A stretch of DNA of 64,000 nucleotides, taken from positions 136,560,960 through 136,624,959 of the forward strand of contig CP136062.1 of assembly GCA_032622095.1 (NCBI GenBank), written 5' to 3'. The stretch's first letter is position 1, and every line of letters starts with the position of its first letter. This stretch comes from Siphonodentalium dalli (taxonomy: Eukaryota > Mollusca > Scaphopoda > Gadilida > Siphonodentaliidae). The translations under genes and the position numbers were made by a program. A model generated the notes under the pieces. It saw only the letters and a list, made by a program, of their open reading frames with translations, searched no databases and was not told the DNA's origin. Shown here in pieces: positions 21,761-32,430 of the stretch.

Positions 21761-22769
21761 TTACACGTATTCTCATAGATTATATATCCAAAACGTCATT
21801 TGTATACATGGGTTATAAGTAGCACATAGCCCACCTTGTCGGGGTGGTTGTCATTTTGTTTATCGCGCTTAATTCGTGCCGCCAATAAAGAAGTATTTAT
21901 TTAATTACAAAGTTCTGCTCGTACTTCAGACGTTATATGTTTTTAAATCGCACAGTCAGCGTGGTTGAATTGACTTTTTTTTATTTTAATATTTGGTATT
22001 TGGATCCTAACATGAACATCATGAATAATAATCAGTTCACAAAAATAAAAGACGACAATTGGGTTCTACATATAAATCAATCTAGTGGGTTTGACTAAGT
22101 TGTTGAGTCACCTCGTTATCATATCTCCATGAAGATACAGACGTTTTAAAGGAACGTCCAGGTGCTCCTCTGTTCATGGTGCTATTCTGGCTAATTATTC
22201 TCATTTTAAAATAAATGTTGCAATAGATCAGCTACATGTGCGAGACACAGAGCGAGATTTTACGTTATGTATGCTAAGCTATGAGTCTATTCTAATAAAA
22301 TGAAAGAAACCCCTTGTAACGGGGATATGTACCCTTGTCAGAAGCCAGTGTTGGAGGGTCCTCAAAAGTCATTTTCTACTGACTGGGTTTTATTTTATCT
22401 CAGAAGAAACTGTATCTGATTTCACACTGTGACCAATATTTTTTAACAGGCCTTCTATACATTTCCACATCACTTGACATATTGTATCTTTTTTGTGGAA
22501 AATATCTTGAATTGGAGAGAATCTCAATTGTGTTGTAGTACATGTGCCATTCTAACATGCCATCCTCTTGTGGTTCAATGTCCCTCATTTTGCAAGAATA
22601 TGTAGGTATCTGTTAAATAGAACGATAAATATACTTTTAATGCTTTCTTCTGTTCAACTGTTTTGCTAGCTCACTACATGAATTCCCTGATTCCAGTCCC
22701 CATATAAATATGACAGTTGAGAAGATATTATTGTTCTTGAATGTGAATTAATTAAGTCACCAAATTTCG
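21761..22769. other. Intergenic, no gene recognised
   Basis: Nothing supportable. The minus open frame at 22400-22588 has no motif. Confidence 0.4.
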
Positions 22770-23960
22770 TGTTGTGAAATTTGAACGCCAAAATTTCCTT
22801 ATAACGAATTCTGGAGATGACTATTTAATTTTTTTTAACCCGCATCCTTCTCTTCCTCGTAAAAAAAATACCCATGTTAGACCCATTTTGGTGCTATCTA
22901 GATGTCTCACCGTGAGGCTATACATAGAACACAGACAGACATTCGCTAATATATGCACCACATGTGGCGTCTTTAACCCACAAGATTTGATTTTCCGTAT
23001 CACTGGAGAGAACGCGTGTACGAATTTGCTAGAAATCGGCACTAAACATGTTGTTATCAGTGTTTGGTGACCATCCGTTCCCTATCCATGACTCAAGTGG
23101 CGCCACTGTTTACATCTTTAAACCACACAATTAAGACTGATTATGGAGATGACTATATAAAACATTGGCGACTAAACAAATTCATATCAATTTAGTGCCC
23201 CCATATAGCTCACCCAAACGGAACCAATTTGGCGTCACATGATTAGACTCCTCATATCATGGAGAAGAATGTGTATCAATTTGGTGGAAATCGGCGCTAA
23301 AAATGTGTTTCTAAATTGTGATGCCCCTCTCCCCTTCTGTGCACCCCTGACTCAAATAACGCCACTTGTTTACAGCTTTAAATCACTCTATTACACTGAT
23401 TATGTATAAGTTTGGTGGTAATCTGTTATGTTTGATTATGTATAAGTTTGGTGATAATCTGCTACTAAACAAATTCTTATCAGATTTAGTGCCCCCTCTC
23501 TCTAAATGGCACCAATTTGGCATCTTTAAATCACACGGTTAGATTCTTATATCACGGAGAAGAATGTGTATCAATTTGGTGGAAATCAGCGCTAAACATA
23601 CTTTTTTTTGTATTTTAACGTCCCTGTCCCGGGCCCTCCATGCACCGTGACTCGAACGGCACCACTTTTGATATCTTTAAACCACACTATTAGACTGCTG
23701 ATATCATGGAAACGATTAGGTATAAGTTTGGTGGAAATCGGCGACTCAACAAATTATTATCAAATTTAGTGACCCCCATCATCTCTCACATAAACGGCAT
23801 AAAATGTGGCGTCTTTATATCACACGATTAGAATCTTCTTATCATGTAGAAGAATGTGTATCAATTTGGTGAAATCGGTACGAAAAATAGTTGTATCAAT
23901 CATGGTATCCCTCTCCCCTTCATTGCACCACTGACTCGAATGACACCACGCTTGACAACT

Positions 23961-24439
23961 TTAAAGGTACTCAATCCGTAAAGAGGGTCCCCATCTCAAC
24001 AGATTCCAACAACAACAATCCGATCAGAGGGTCCTATATTACTATTTCTTTGGCTTTGGGGGTAAAAAATATTTGATTCGAGTCGAGGAACCCATCAAAC
24101 AAAGCTCAGAGTTATTAGATATTGATTTTTGAAATTTGTTAATTGCTCTAGATGAGTACTAATAGCTGCCGTCAATTTGGTAACCTGCTCGAGATTTTAC
24201 GCCAAAACTCTATTCAAACAGACAAGGATGGATAACTCTATAATCAAGTGGTAATAATAACGAAATTTTGACAGTCTTCTGGGCCAGAAAGAATTCCCGA
24301 TAATGAAAAATAATAGATTTCTAAAATCGATATCTAACAAATCTGAGCTTTGATGGGTGACTTCCTCGACTCGAATCAAATATTTTTGACCCCCGAAGCC
24401 ATTGAAATAGTAATTTTTTATCGGATTGAGTACCTTTAA
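23961..24439. mobile_element. TTAA-flanked palindromic MITE inside the satellite
   Basis: TTAA-AGGTACTCAATCCG ... CGGATTGAGTACCT-TTAA, 479 bp including both TTAA. Most of the interior is also an imperfect palindrome (TTTGATTCGAGTCGAGGAA on the left, its inverse on the right). Neighbouring satellite units give the empty site, ATCTTTAAACCACAC, supporting a TTAA duplication as made by piggyBac-type or Kolobok-type transposases. Confidence 0.8.
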
Positions 24440-24809
24440 GCTACACCATTAGACTCCTGATAACATGGAGTATTAGTATCTATAGTATCTATAAGTTTTG
24501 TGGTAATCTTCGACATAACAAATCCTTATCAAATATAGTGCCCCCAAATCACTCACCCAAACGGCACAAATTTGGCGTCTTTAAATCACACGATTAGATT
24601 CTTCTATAAGGAGAAGAATGTGTATAAATTTGATGGAAATCGGCGCTAAAAATATGTATATAAATTTTGGTTCCCCTTTCCCATCCGTGCACCCCTCAGG
24701 CGAACGGCGAATCATCTTTAAACCACACAATTATGTTCCGCATATCATGGAGAAGAATGTGTATCAATTTGGTGGAAATCGTTTCTAAAAATAATTTTAT
24801 GAAATGTCG

Positions 24810-24822
24810 CCCCCCCCCCCCC
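24810..24822. repeat. 13-C homopolymer
   Basis: Interrupts one A monomer of the satellite array, where other monomers read TGCCCCTCTCC or similar. Confidence 0.9.
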
Positions 24823-25070
24823 TGACTCGAACAGCGCCACTCCTGACATATTTAAACCAAACCATTAGAGTCCTCATTTCATGGAGAAGAATGTGTATCA
24901 ATTTGGTGGAAATCGGCGCTAAAATTGTTTTTATCAAATGCGATGCCCCTCTCCTTTCCGTGCACCCCGACTCAAACAGCGCCACGTTTGACATATCTTT
25001 AAACCACACAATTATAATCCTCATATCATGGAGATGATTAAGTACAAGATTGGTGGAAATCAGCGACAAT

Positions 25071-25477
25071 TTGTTTTGTCTGCGGTCTAATCGTGAGCAC
25101 GCGCAGTGTGAGCTCCATGCATCCGTGATTATTTCCCACCTGCGATCGCAGCGTCTGCGGTGGTACTATAACCCTCCATATGTACCCCACAGGGTGGCCA
25201 CCCGATCGGCCTGAAGAGGTGAAGTTTTTCTGTGATAAATATTCAAGAACGGTTCGGACTAACACCCAAAATACTTGTGGAAACACCCCCGGTAATTATA
25301 ATGGATCTACACGTATGATTTATATATATACGTAACGTATGATATCTATAGCGACGCATTGTTTAAAGTGGCGCGCTCGTTTTAAATTTAAACATTTTTA
25401 AATTTATATTTCTAACATCGTTTAAACGACACGCCCCTATGATTGGCAGGATTATAAAAATGGGGCAAATGTAACTG
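25071..25477. other. Intergenic, no gene recognised
   Basis: GC content is higher than the surroundings up to 25215. The minus open frame at 25038-25286 has no recognisable domain. Confidence 0.4.
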
Positions 25478-25587
25478 CTGAGTCGTTATTTCGTGGGAGT
25501 ATCCAGATTCAGATTACGGATTACACTCCGTGCATTGTGGTGGCCAGAATCGATAAACGAACAGACCGTAATTTCCAACTGCACCCA

Positions 25588-25603
25588 CCCCCCCCCCCCC
25601 CCC
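25588..25603. repeat. 16-C homopolymer
   Basis: Follows AACTGCACCCA. The 24-C run of copy 2 (41238-41261) sits at the equivalent position after AACTGCA, so the C run is a family feature. Confidence 0.9.
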
Positions 25604-25822
25604 TTGAAAAAAACATCAAACTCCCATGCAGGTTCGTACAATTCTATTTTCACCCCCTTGCAAATATCCAACCTGACACACCCTAAGGTTGGAAAATTTC
25701 ATACACTAATTACTGGTTGGAAAATCAAGCAATGAGAACAATTCCAACCTATATCTAGTGTCAAATGTCCAACTAATGTGTCAGACATAAAATGTCCAAC
25801 TGTTGGAAATTTACCACTGTGT

Positions 25823-25839
25823 GGGGGGGGGGGGGGGGG
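25823..25839. repeat. 17-G homopolymer
   Basis: Follows GTTGGAAATTTACCACTGTGT. With the 16-C run it brackets the TTGGAAAT repeat of copy 1. Confidence 0.9.
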
Positions 25840-26077
25840 TAGACAAACCAAACAACCCCTCGTCCATGTACAAATAACAAGTTTCGTGTGTTCTTCACAA
25901 CGTCTTCGAAATTTGATTTAGGAGAGCTGTTAGAAATTCTTGCCCTCATCAATAAACAAACTTTAACTTGAAAAAATGACGGGATTGAGCGCGGATTGGC
26001 AGCTAATTAGAAAAAATAGAAGAAATGCATAACTTTCATGTCAGAACATATAAATATAAGATACAGATGAATACTTG

Positions 26078-28126
26078 GGCGCTGATGAATGTCCTCGGGC
26101 GGCAATATACGCTTGTCGTGCCGTAGTATAAGCCGTCGAATAATTATCTCCTCCAAAATCAACTAACACTACTTAATTGACAACACCTCCTTTACAGAAA
26201 TTGTGTATATATATTCAATATTTTTACAAAATCTATTAAAAACAACCCAAAAAAATCACAAAAACCAAAAATATTCACTGTATATATATACATTCACATA
26301 TACCATTGTCTACCATCTTACATATTTTTTCAACCAATAAACTACAACAAGAACAAGAAGATGATTTCACTTACGCCCGCGCCCTGGGAACCCATTCAAA
26401 TTCAAATTGGGGGGAAACGCAATCATTTCTATAACAGGCACTACCCGCCATCCGTATAATTACAAATTCACTTTCAGAAGCTAGCGCTCATGTCATACAC
26501 ATTCCACTCACCTAACAACACCAACCAAGCGGGATCCGGCTTGAAAACCGACCCAGCACTAGCTTGGAGTGGGGTGCAGGAACTACAGACCCATAAGTGG
26601 TCATAGCTCTCAACGAGTTAGGAGCGGCATATACCAAAATATGCTCGTCCCGCTTGCCGCTCTGACATTTCTTCGGGAGCAGGACGGCTCACGACTCAAG
26701 AACACACTGGCATGTACTAAATGTATACATAATTTTAACAAAATAAAGAAATTACCAAAAAATATATAAAACCAAAAAAATTACAACAAAGACACCGGAG
26801 CGTATCTTTGTGCACGGAATGGGGCCGAGAGTTGAAGGATGGCCGCCTATTGCCAACCATGCACGATTGACTGAAATCCGCTCCACCCATCTTGCTATAA
26901 AACGTGATCAGACTGGTTGTAAAACCGCGAGGTGTATGAATGCACACCAGTTTGTAAATTATGTAAGGGAGTTTATTGTGAGAATGCGCATCAACCTTCG
27001 ATGGAAAATTGATTATATATGCATGATTTATCGTTTTATTTTGACCAATGCCACTAGTCTTTTTTTGGGGGGTTTGAACACTGCTCAGGGTAGATTCTGC
27101 ACATCATTAACGCAACTAACTCAACAACGCCATGTTGATTCGATCATGGATGCCTGGCATCCTTCATGCATATCATCTGTTGACAATTCTGATATATATG
27201 AAGGCGCAATATGTCAACACCTTCAGTGAGCTCGAATATGACGTCTTTACCCTCCGTGACCCTGTCGTTAAGTTATGACGACCCCGTTCAGTTTTGAGAT
27301 GTTGTTCTTGTAAGCATATATCTTGTTTCATTATCATGCTCCGAATGCGATCAGTGCATTGGAGAGGCTAAACAGTTTTAAACCGCGTCGTGCAAACGAT
27401 GGGTTAAATCGATTACTAATTGCATATATATATCTCTCGTCCTATATATATATTGAGACATATGGGGCGCCTGTCTTCTATTATTGCCTATTTTGTGATA
27501 TAAATAATAATTGTAATCATATATATCTCTGTACAAAACCATTCACATATATTGTCAACAATTAAAGTCTATCTTGTACATTATCAATCAGATTTACTTC
27601 ATTTATCGAAACCCAAATAACTCTGCACATAAAATTGTCAGAGTCTTCACTTACGCCCGTGCTATGTGATGTAGGGCGGTCCATACAGAAACAACGAAAT
27701 ATCCAAAACATACTGTCTCTGCGCATTTGGACTTAGCAGAATCGCGGTATGATGGCGCATAGAATCACATTGAATCACACGCTCTGCCTTGCGGTTGTTT
27801 TTTAAATAACTAACAAACTAACACTATTTTAAAATTATAACACGGGCCCCGCTCCTTTTTCAGCGCACCATATGACACGCGCTCAGCTCAACCATATATT
27901 AAAGGGACCCACCGGGACACCCCTCACACCCCATATTAAAGCTCGTGGGCTCTTCCCCAAATAATCCATCCGCTTTTGCCCTGTTCAGACATGACTATTT
28001 TCTGTGTGCTATATATAGCACACAGAAAATATCTCCAACAACAACAAACCGTGGGGTGAAGGAGAAGGTCACTCGATCTTTTCGACCATCCCGGGCGCTT
28101 CGCGCCCATCTACTCACTTTACTTAT
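26078..28126. mobile_element. 2.05 kb insertion with 6-bp direct repeat, class unknown
   Basis: Comparison of copies 1 and 2 shows the empty site GATACTTGTGTCAAAT in copy 2 and, in copy 1, TACTTG on both sides of the insert (26072-26077 and 28127-28132). The insert starts GGCGCTGATGAATGTCC and ends with a GGGCGC-TTC-GCGCCC hairpin about 20 bases before the edge. No terminal inverted repeat seen. It contains TTCACTTACGCCCG twice (26368, 27648), AT-rich stretches and a 34-bp perfect palindrome. The 139-codon frame at 26810-27229 has no recognisable domain. The terminal hairpin recalls Helitron-like 3' ends, but a 6-bp duplication does not fit Helitrons. Confidence 0.6.
27997..28030. repeat. 34-bp perfect palindrome
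   Basis: ATTTTCTGTGTGCTATA followed at once by its exact reverse complement, no spacer. It would form a cruciform or hairpin. Confidence 0.95.
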
Positions 28127-28242
28127 TACTTGTGTCAAATATATGAGCGATGTTTGACGCTGGGAGAACATTAAACCTAGTACCGGCGACCACGTGGATT
28201 TAAAAATCTGACCTAGAATCCGCGTAATCTCGATTAAGTACG

Positions 28243-28253
28243 CCCCCCCCCCC
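28243..28253. repeat. 11-C homopolymer
   Basis: Sits in the right subterminal block of copy 1. Copy 2 has six C at the same place (about 42235-42240). Confidence 0.85.
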
Positions 28254-28492
28254 TTCCGTAATCAGTTTCGAATTCTGAATCTGGATTATCCCACGAAATA
28301 ACGATTCAGGACTGGTGACGACATGACGCATGCAATTAACCGATCATTAGCAGAATATATATACTTAAAGGGGTACTGTACGTCAATTTCAATAAATTCC
28401 CGGCAATAACAACCATCGAATATCGATAATGTATAGAAAAATAAGTAATTTGAGTCGAAGATGTATTTTGTAAACGTTCAGGTTAAAGGTAC

Positions 28493-28959
28493 TCAACCCG
28501 ATAAAACTCCTCTCAATTACTATTTCAATGGCTTCGGGGGTCAAAAATATTTGATTCGAGTCGAGGAAGTCACCCATCAAAGCTGAGATTTGTTAGATAT
28601 CGATTTTAGAAATCTATTATTTTTCATTATCGGGAATACTATCTGGCCCAGAACTCAGTCAAAATTGCGTTAAAATTACCACTTGATTTTAGAGTTATTC
28701 ATCCTTGTCTGTTTGAATAGATTTGGAGTACACATCCAGAGCAGATTACGGCAGTTATTAGTACTCATCTCGAGAACATAACAAATTTGAAAAATCAATA
28801 TCTAATAACTCTGAGCTTTGTTTGATGGGTTCCTCGACTCGAATCAAATATTTTTTACCCCCAAAGCCAAAGAAATAGTAATATAGGACCCTCTGATCGG
28901 ATTGTTGTTGTTGGAATCTGTTGAGATGGGGACCCTCTTTACGGGTTGAGTACCTTTAA
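28493..28959. mobile_element. TTAA-flanked palindromic MITE, second full copy
   Basis: TTAA-AGGTACTCAACCCG ... CGGGTTGAGTACCT-TTAA, 467 bp. It shares its whole interior with 23961-24439 but in the opposite orientation (the GGATTGTTGTTGTTGGAATC block is at the right here and left there). Confidence 0.85.
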
Positions 28960-29079
28960 CAGGTTATCTTAAAATCACAGTTAATAATTAAATTGCGAAT
29001 TTCCGTGTACAAGACGTAATCATGATTAGTGACAATGCAATAACATAAATGAGTATATGGGACTAGTATGCATATAATA

Positions 29080-29547
29080 AGCAGCGTGAATTCCGTTACT
29101 TATTCCTTATTCGAAAATTTTTGGGAAATGTGGGAAATGATCATGGCAACCATTCTGGACTCCTCGACCTATGACGGAATCTGACGAGGTTTGCCTAATG
29201 CATGGCAATGTCTTTTGTAAGGCGAGATGAAATTTTGGGTGAAAACAAATCCGGGTCAAAAGTTCAAAAATACCTCGAAAATTGCCACATCTTCCAATTT
29301 TTTTCCGACCGATCAGAGGGGTAATTTCTATTAGACCAACTGTTTCAGACTCGTCCCAAAAAAGTTTCAGTTCAACTTGTTTCGGACAATTTCCGTTTAT
29401 TTTCGAGGCATTTTTGAACTTTTTACGCGGATTTTTTTTTTCACCCAAAATTTCATCTCACCTTACTAAAGACCTTGCCATGGTCATTTCCCACTTTTTC
29501 CCAAATGTTTCGAATAAGGAATAAGTAACGGAATTCACGCTGCTCGT
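29080..29547. mobile_element. Fold-back MITE, ~465 bp
   Basis: Left AGCAGCGTGAATTCCGTTAC and its inverse at the right (GTAACGGAATTCACGCTGCT). Pairing resumes inside (GAAATTTTGGGTGAAAA with its inverse; AAAATACCTCGAAAA with its inverse). TATAATA lies at 29073-29079 and again at 29550, two bases beyond the right tip, a possible 7-8 bp target duplication. The open frames on both strands are arms of the hairpin. Confidence 0.75.
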
Positions 29548-30139
29548 ATAATATCACATTTATTGATACATTTGCTTGAAAACTATACAGAAATTACTCG
29601 ACGACAGTTGTATTTTCGCATCCCGGCCAATCTGCCATCCGTAACATTACTTCGTACTCAACAGACTTTCAAATAATGGAAATCTGGTTACCTTACTAGT
29701 ATTCTACGAAGCAGAGACTATAGAAACCAACAACACCATGTGAGTACAGTACCCGGCTCTTTAACAATAATTATAATATTTTGTCATCTGCTATTGTCCA
29801 GACATCACAGTTATGATCACACCCCGACCAGTATCGGATAATTATAACTTTTTTGTTTCTTCATTTCCAGGTGGATAAACACCGAATATATGTGAGTGAG
29901 ACAGCATCGCCTGGTCGCCATGTTCTGTTGTTGTGGCTTGATCCACGAGTTACCATGCAGATCACCAGCCGATTATACATATTATCTATAGGCTGATAAC
30001 GGAACACTTGGCGATGAGTCGTTCTTTGATTCCAATTTATTCATTTTAAGGAATGTTCAATATATAAATCAACAACCTGTCTTATTGATGTTTCTGTGTC
30101 TGTCGTCAGCTTATTATCTGGACACTGGTTTACAGACAG
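29548..30139. other. Intergenic, no gene recognised
   Basis: No repeat or coding signal named. Confidence 0.4.
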
Positions 30140-30905
30140 AGACGTGGCGACAGGGGGGGGGGGGTTGGGGGGGTCGAAATTTTGGAAATTTCACACCAAC
30201 AATAGGTTGAAAATGTTCTTGTAGTTTGATTTTCAATCAATTTATTGAGGGGAATTTATTGTTTTTGGACCAATATTTGCATATTTTCCTTCTTTTGGTA
30301 AATATTTTGGACTGAAATGGCCACTAGTTAGAAATTTTCCAACCTTAGGGGGTGTCAGGTTGGAAATTTCCAACACTTGGAAAGCTTGTGTCCTTGTCCC
30401 TCCCCCGTGGCCAGTCAAAAACTTCTACTTAATGTAAGAAAACAATATTGTCCTACATTTGGTCAAAATTTTCACTGGAATTGTCATCAGTTGGAAATTT
30501 TCCAATCTAAGTCGGGGTGTCAGGTTTGAAATTTCCAACTATATGAATGCTTGAGGCCAGTCTAGATGCTATAGGATTTTGCGATTTTCTTCAGATTTCA
30601 TAATTTTCGCACACGTGGCCAAACCATGCTCGGCTCGGTGTGTCCTGGTCCCTCCCCGTGGCCATTAAACAACTTCTAATGAGTTTAAGAAGACAATGTT
30701 TTACTACATTTGGTTAAAATTGTTGACTGAAATGGTCATCAGTTGGAAAATTTCCGAACTAAGGGAGAGTATGAGGTTTGAAATTTCCAACACTAGGAAA
30801 GCTTGAGGTCTGCAGTCTAGATGCTAGGATTTTGCGATTTTCTTGTTTAGTTTTCAAATTTTTCTGACACCGGGCCGAATAACCATGGTCGGCCCGGTGT
30901 GTCCT
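30140..30905. repeat. Tandem repeat, ~240-bp unit, three copies
   Basis: Units contain CTACATTTGGT.AAAATT, TCATCAGTTGGAAA, TTTGAAATTTCCAAC and CCCCGTGGCCA, and two end in a TAGGATTTTGCGATTTTCTT block. Starts at a 12-G run (30153-30164). Belongs to the TTGGAAATTTCCAAC family. CCGGGCCGAATAACCATGGTCGGCCCGG near 30872 is a strong local hairpin. Confidence 0.7.
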
Positions 30906-31004
30906 GGTCTGGTCTATTGTCCGTATATATAGTCGTGTGCATTTGTCTGGGGTTAGACCACTAGATGTTAGGATTTGTGCAATTTTCAGGTTCAAAATAT
31001 ATAA

Positions 31005-31387
31005 TACTAGCCGATGAGCCCGACATCGTCCGGGCTATTCAAAAACCAAATTTCAAGTCGATAGCTCCACCCGTTGTCCAGGCTATTCAAAAACCAAATT
31101 TCAAGTCGATAGCTCCACCCGTTTCCGAGATCTGTTCTGCGCATGCGCGAAGCTGGCGTCGCACGGGCTCGGCGACCCGATAAAGTTCGTATCCGGGGCA
31201 AGATACATTCACATAGCAAATTTCAAGTCGATAGCTCCACCCGTTTCCGAGATCTCGTCTGCGCATGCGCGAAGCGGGCGCCGCACTGGCTCGCCAATAC
31301 GACAACGTCCACCGCCTGGTCAAACTACACACACGTACCAAGTTTCGTCCCGATCGGTTGAGAATCGTAGATTTGTATAAATGACAA

Positions 31388-31436
<49 letters not shown>
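31005..31436 (+). repeat. LINE-like 3' tail ending in a CAGA microsatellite
   Basis: Begins ACTAGCCGATGAGCCCGACA then TCGTCCGGGCTATT. It has an internal near-exact duplication of AAATTTCAAGTCGATAGCTC (three times) and ends ACCAAGTTTCGTCCCGATCGG before an (ACAG)n tract (31387-31436). This arrangement is typical of 3' ends of non-LTR retrotransposons. The same family lies inverted at 61640-62243. No reverse transcriptase here. Confidence 0.65.
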
Positions 31437-31509
31437 GGTCTTCAACATATATATGAGATTATCATACCGGGTAGATAGAACCATGGTTTATAAATAGGCT
31501 ATTAGGCCC

Positions 31510-31750
31510 GTGAACTCTTAGTGCAAGGAGGGAATGAAATTATGCACAAAACCTTTGGTCTGATTCAAGGGTGTTTTGGTTTGATTCAAGGGGGGTGCAA
31601 ATGGAATTATGCAAAACTTTGTCTCTGGTCTGATTCAATGGGGGGGGGGGTACAGTTGGAATTATCAAGGTGGACACCCTTCCAACGGAGACCCTCTAGC
31701 CACGTCTCAATGTAGACACCCCTCCAATGGATACCCTCTAGCCACGTCCC
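31510..31750. repeat. Short diverged tandem repeats with 11-G run
   Basis: Three copies of GGTCTGATTCAA(G/T)GG units (31557-31640), an 11-G run (31640-31650), and two copies of a ~43-bp GACACCC.TCCAA.GGA.ACCCTCTAGCCACGTC unit (31671-31750). Confidence 0.7.
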
Positions 31751-31919
31751 TGTTTATAGATCCACCGTCCGATTTGAGACCATAAAACTACCGTTGGTAG
31801 TTTTTAGCTCAACTTGACAAAGTCAAGTTTAAGCTATTTCCATGGGTTGGTTTCCGTTGTCCGTGCATGCTTCCGTCAACAATTTCCTTTGGCGACCTCT
31901 AGATGGGAACTTACCATTT

Positions 31920-32430
31920 TTTACGAATTGTGTTAAAAAATACATGGCCGCCAGCGGGCATCTTAGATTTCACATTTGAATTCATCGGCACACCCTGCAG
32001 CCCACATTTATTGGCGAAATGCTTTGAAACTTTACAGGCATTTTTGAGATCAACTCTAGATGGGCTATTGAGTTTGAATGATTTTCGATGAAAAACATGA
32101 CCGCCGGCAGCCATCTTGTATTTTACTCTTTGCACGACTAAATCGTGTGACATACCCTACATGCGTCACATCACTCACCTGATCAGCATAAAACTTCATA
32201 TGAATCTTCGGGGTGACCTCTCGATGAGAGCTATCAATTATTTTCTTTTTCGTGGAAAAACATTGCCGCCGGCAGCCATCTTGGTTTTTACTCTTTGCAT
32301 GACTACATCCTATTGGCACATCCTACATGCCACTTCATATGATCTTCGAATTTTTTCCGAATTATGTTTAAAAACATGGCCGCCAGCGGCCACCTTGGAT
32401 TTCACATTTGAATCCATCGGAACACCCTGG
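31920..32430. repeat. ATGGCCGCC...GCCATCTTGGATTT repeat, four local copies
   Basis: The motif occurs near 31943, 32097, 32268 and 32376, each followed by a diverged ~150-bp stretch (CACATTTGAATNCATCGG, CACCCTG.AGCCCAC). Related motifs lie at 12900 and 14145. Open frames across it are repeat translations. Confidence 0.75.

Larger units (their letters stand above)
22770..25070. repeat. Satellite-like array of alternating A and B monomers
   Basis: Monomers of about 135-155 bp share TTTGGTGGAAATCGGCG. Type A reads GAGAAGAATGTGTATCAATTT before it and GCTAAAAATG-like bases after. Type B reads GATGATTATGTATAAGTTT before and GAC(T)AAACAAAT after. Order from 23142: B A B A B A, then a MITE insertion (23961-24439), then B A A A B. 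Related dispersed copies lie at 54400-54640 and, inverted, at 62480-62740. Confidence 0.8.
25478..28309. mobile_element. Large inverted-terminal element, copy 1
   Basis: Ends CTGAGTCGTTATTTCGTGGG (25478) and, inverted, CTGAATCGTTATTTCGTGGG (28309). Subterminal AGATTCAGATTACGG blocks are also inverted. The interior matches copy 2 (40447-42291): C run, TTGGAAAAT repeats, GTTTCGTGTGTTCTTCACAAC, TTTAACTTGAAAAAA, then TGTTTGACGCTGGG and GACCACGTGGATTT. Copy 1 carries an extra 2049 bp (26078-28126). Copy 2 ends differently (CGCTAAAATCC), so the two are subfamilies. Confidence 0.7.

Noticed and set aside
26520-26720. Structured RNA gene (snRNA-like)
   Set aside because: GC-richer stretch with some pairing, but no diagnostic motif of a known RNA family was seen. 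No tRNA or rRNA gene was recognised anywhere in the window.
26810-27229. 139-codon plus-strand open frame
   Set aside because: No recognisable domain; it lies in the unclassified insertion. Kept only as part of that element's description.
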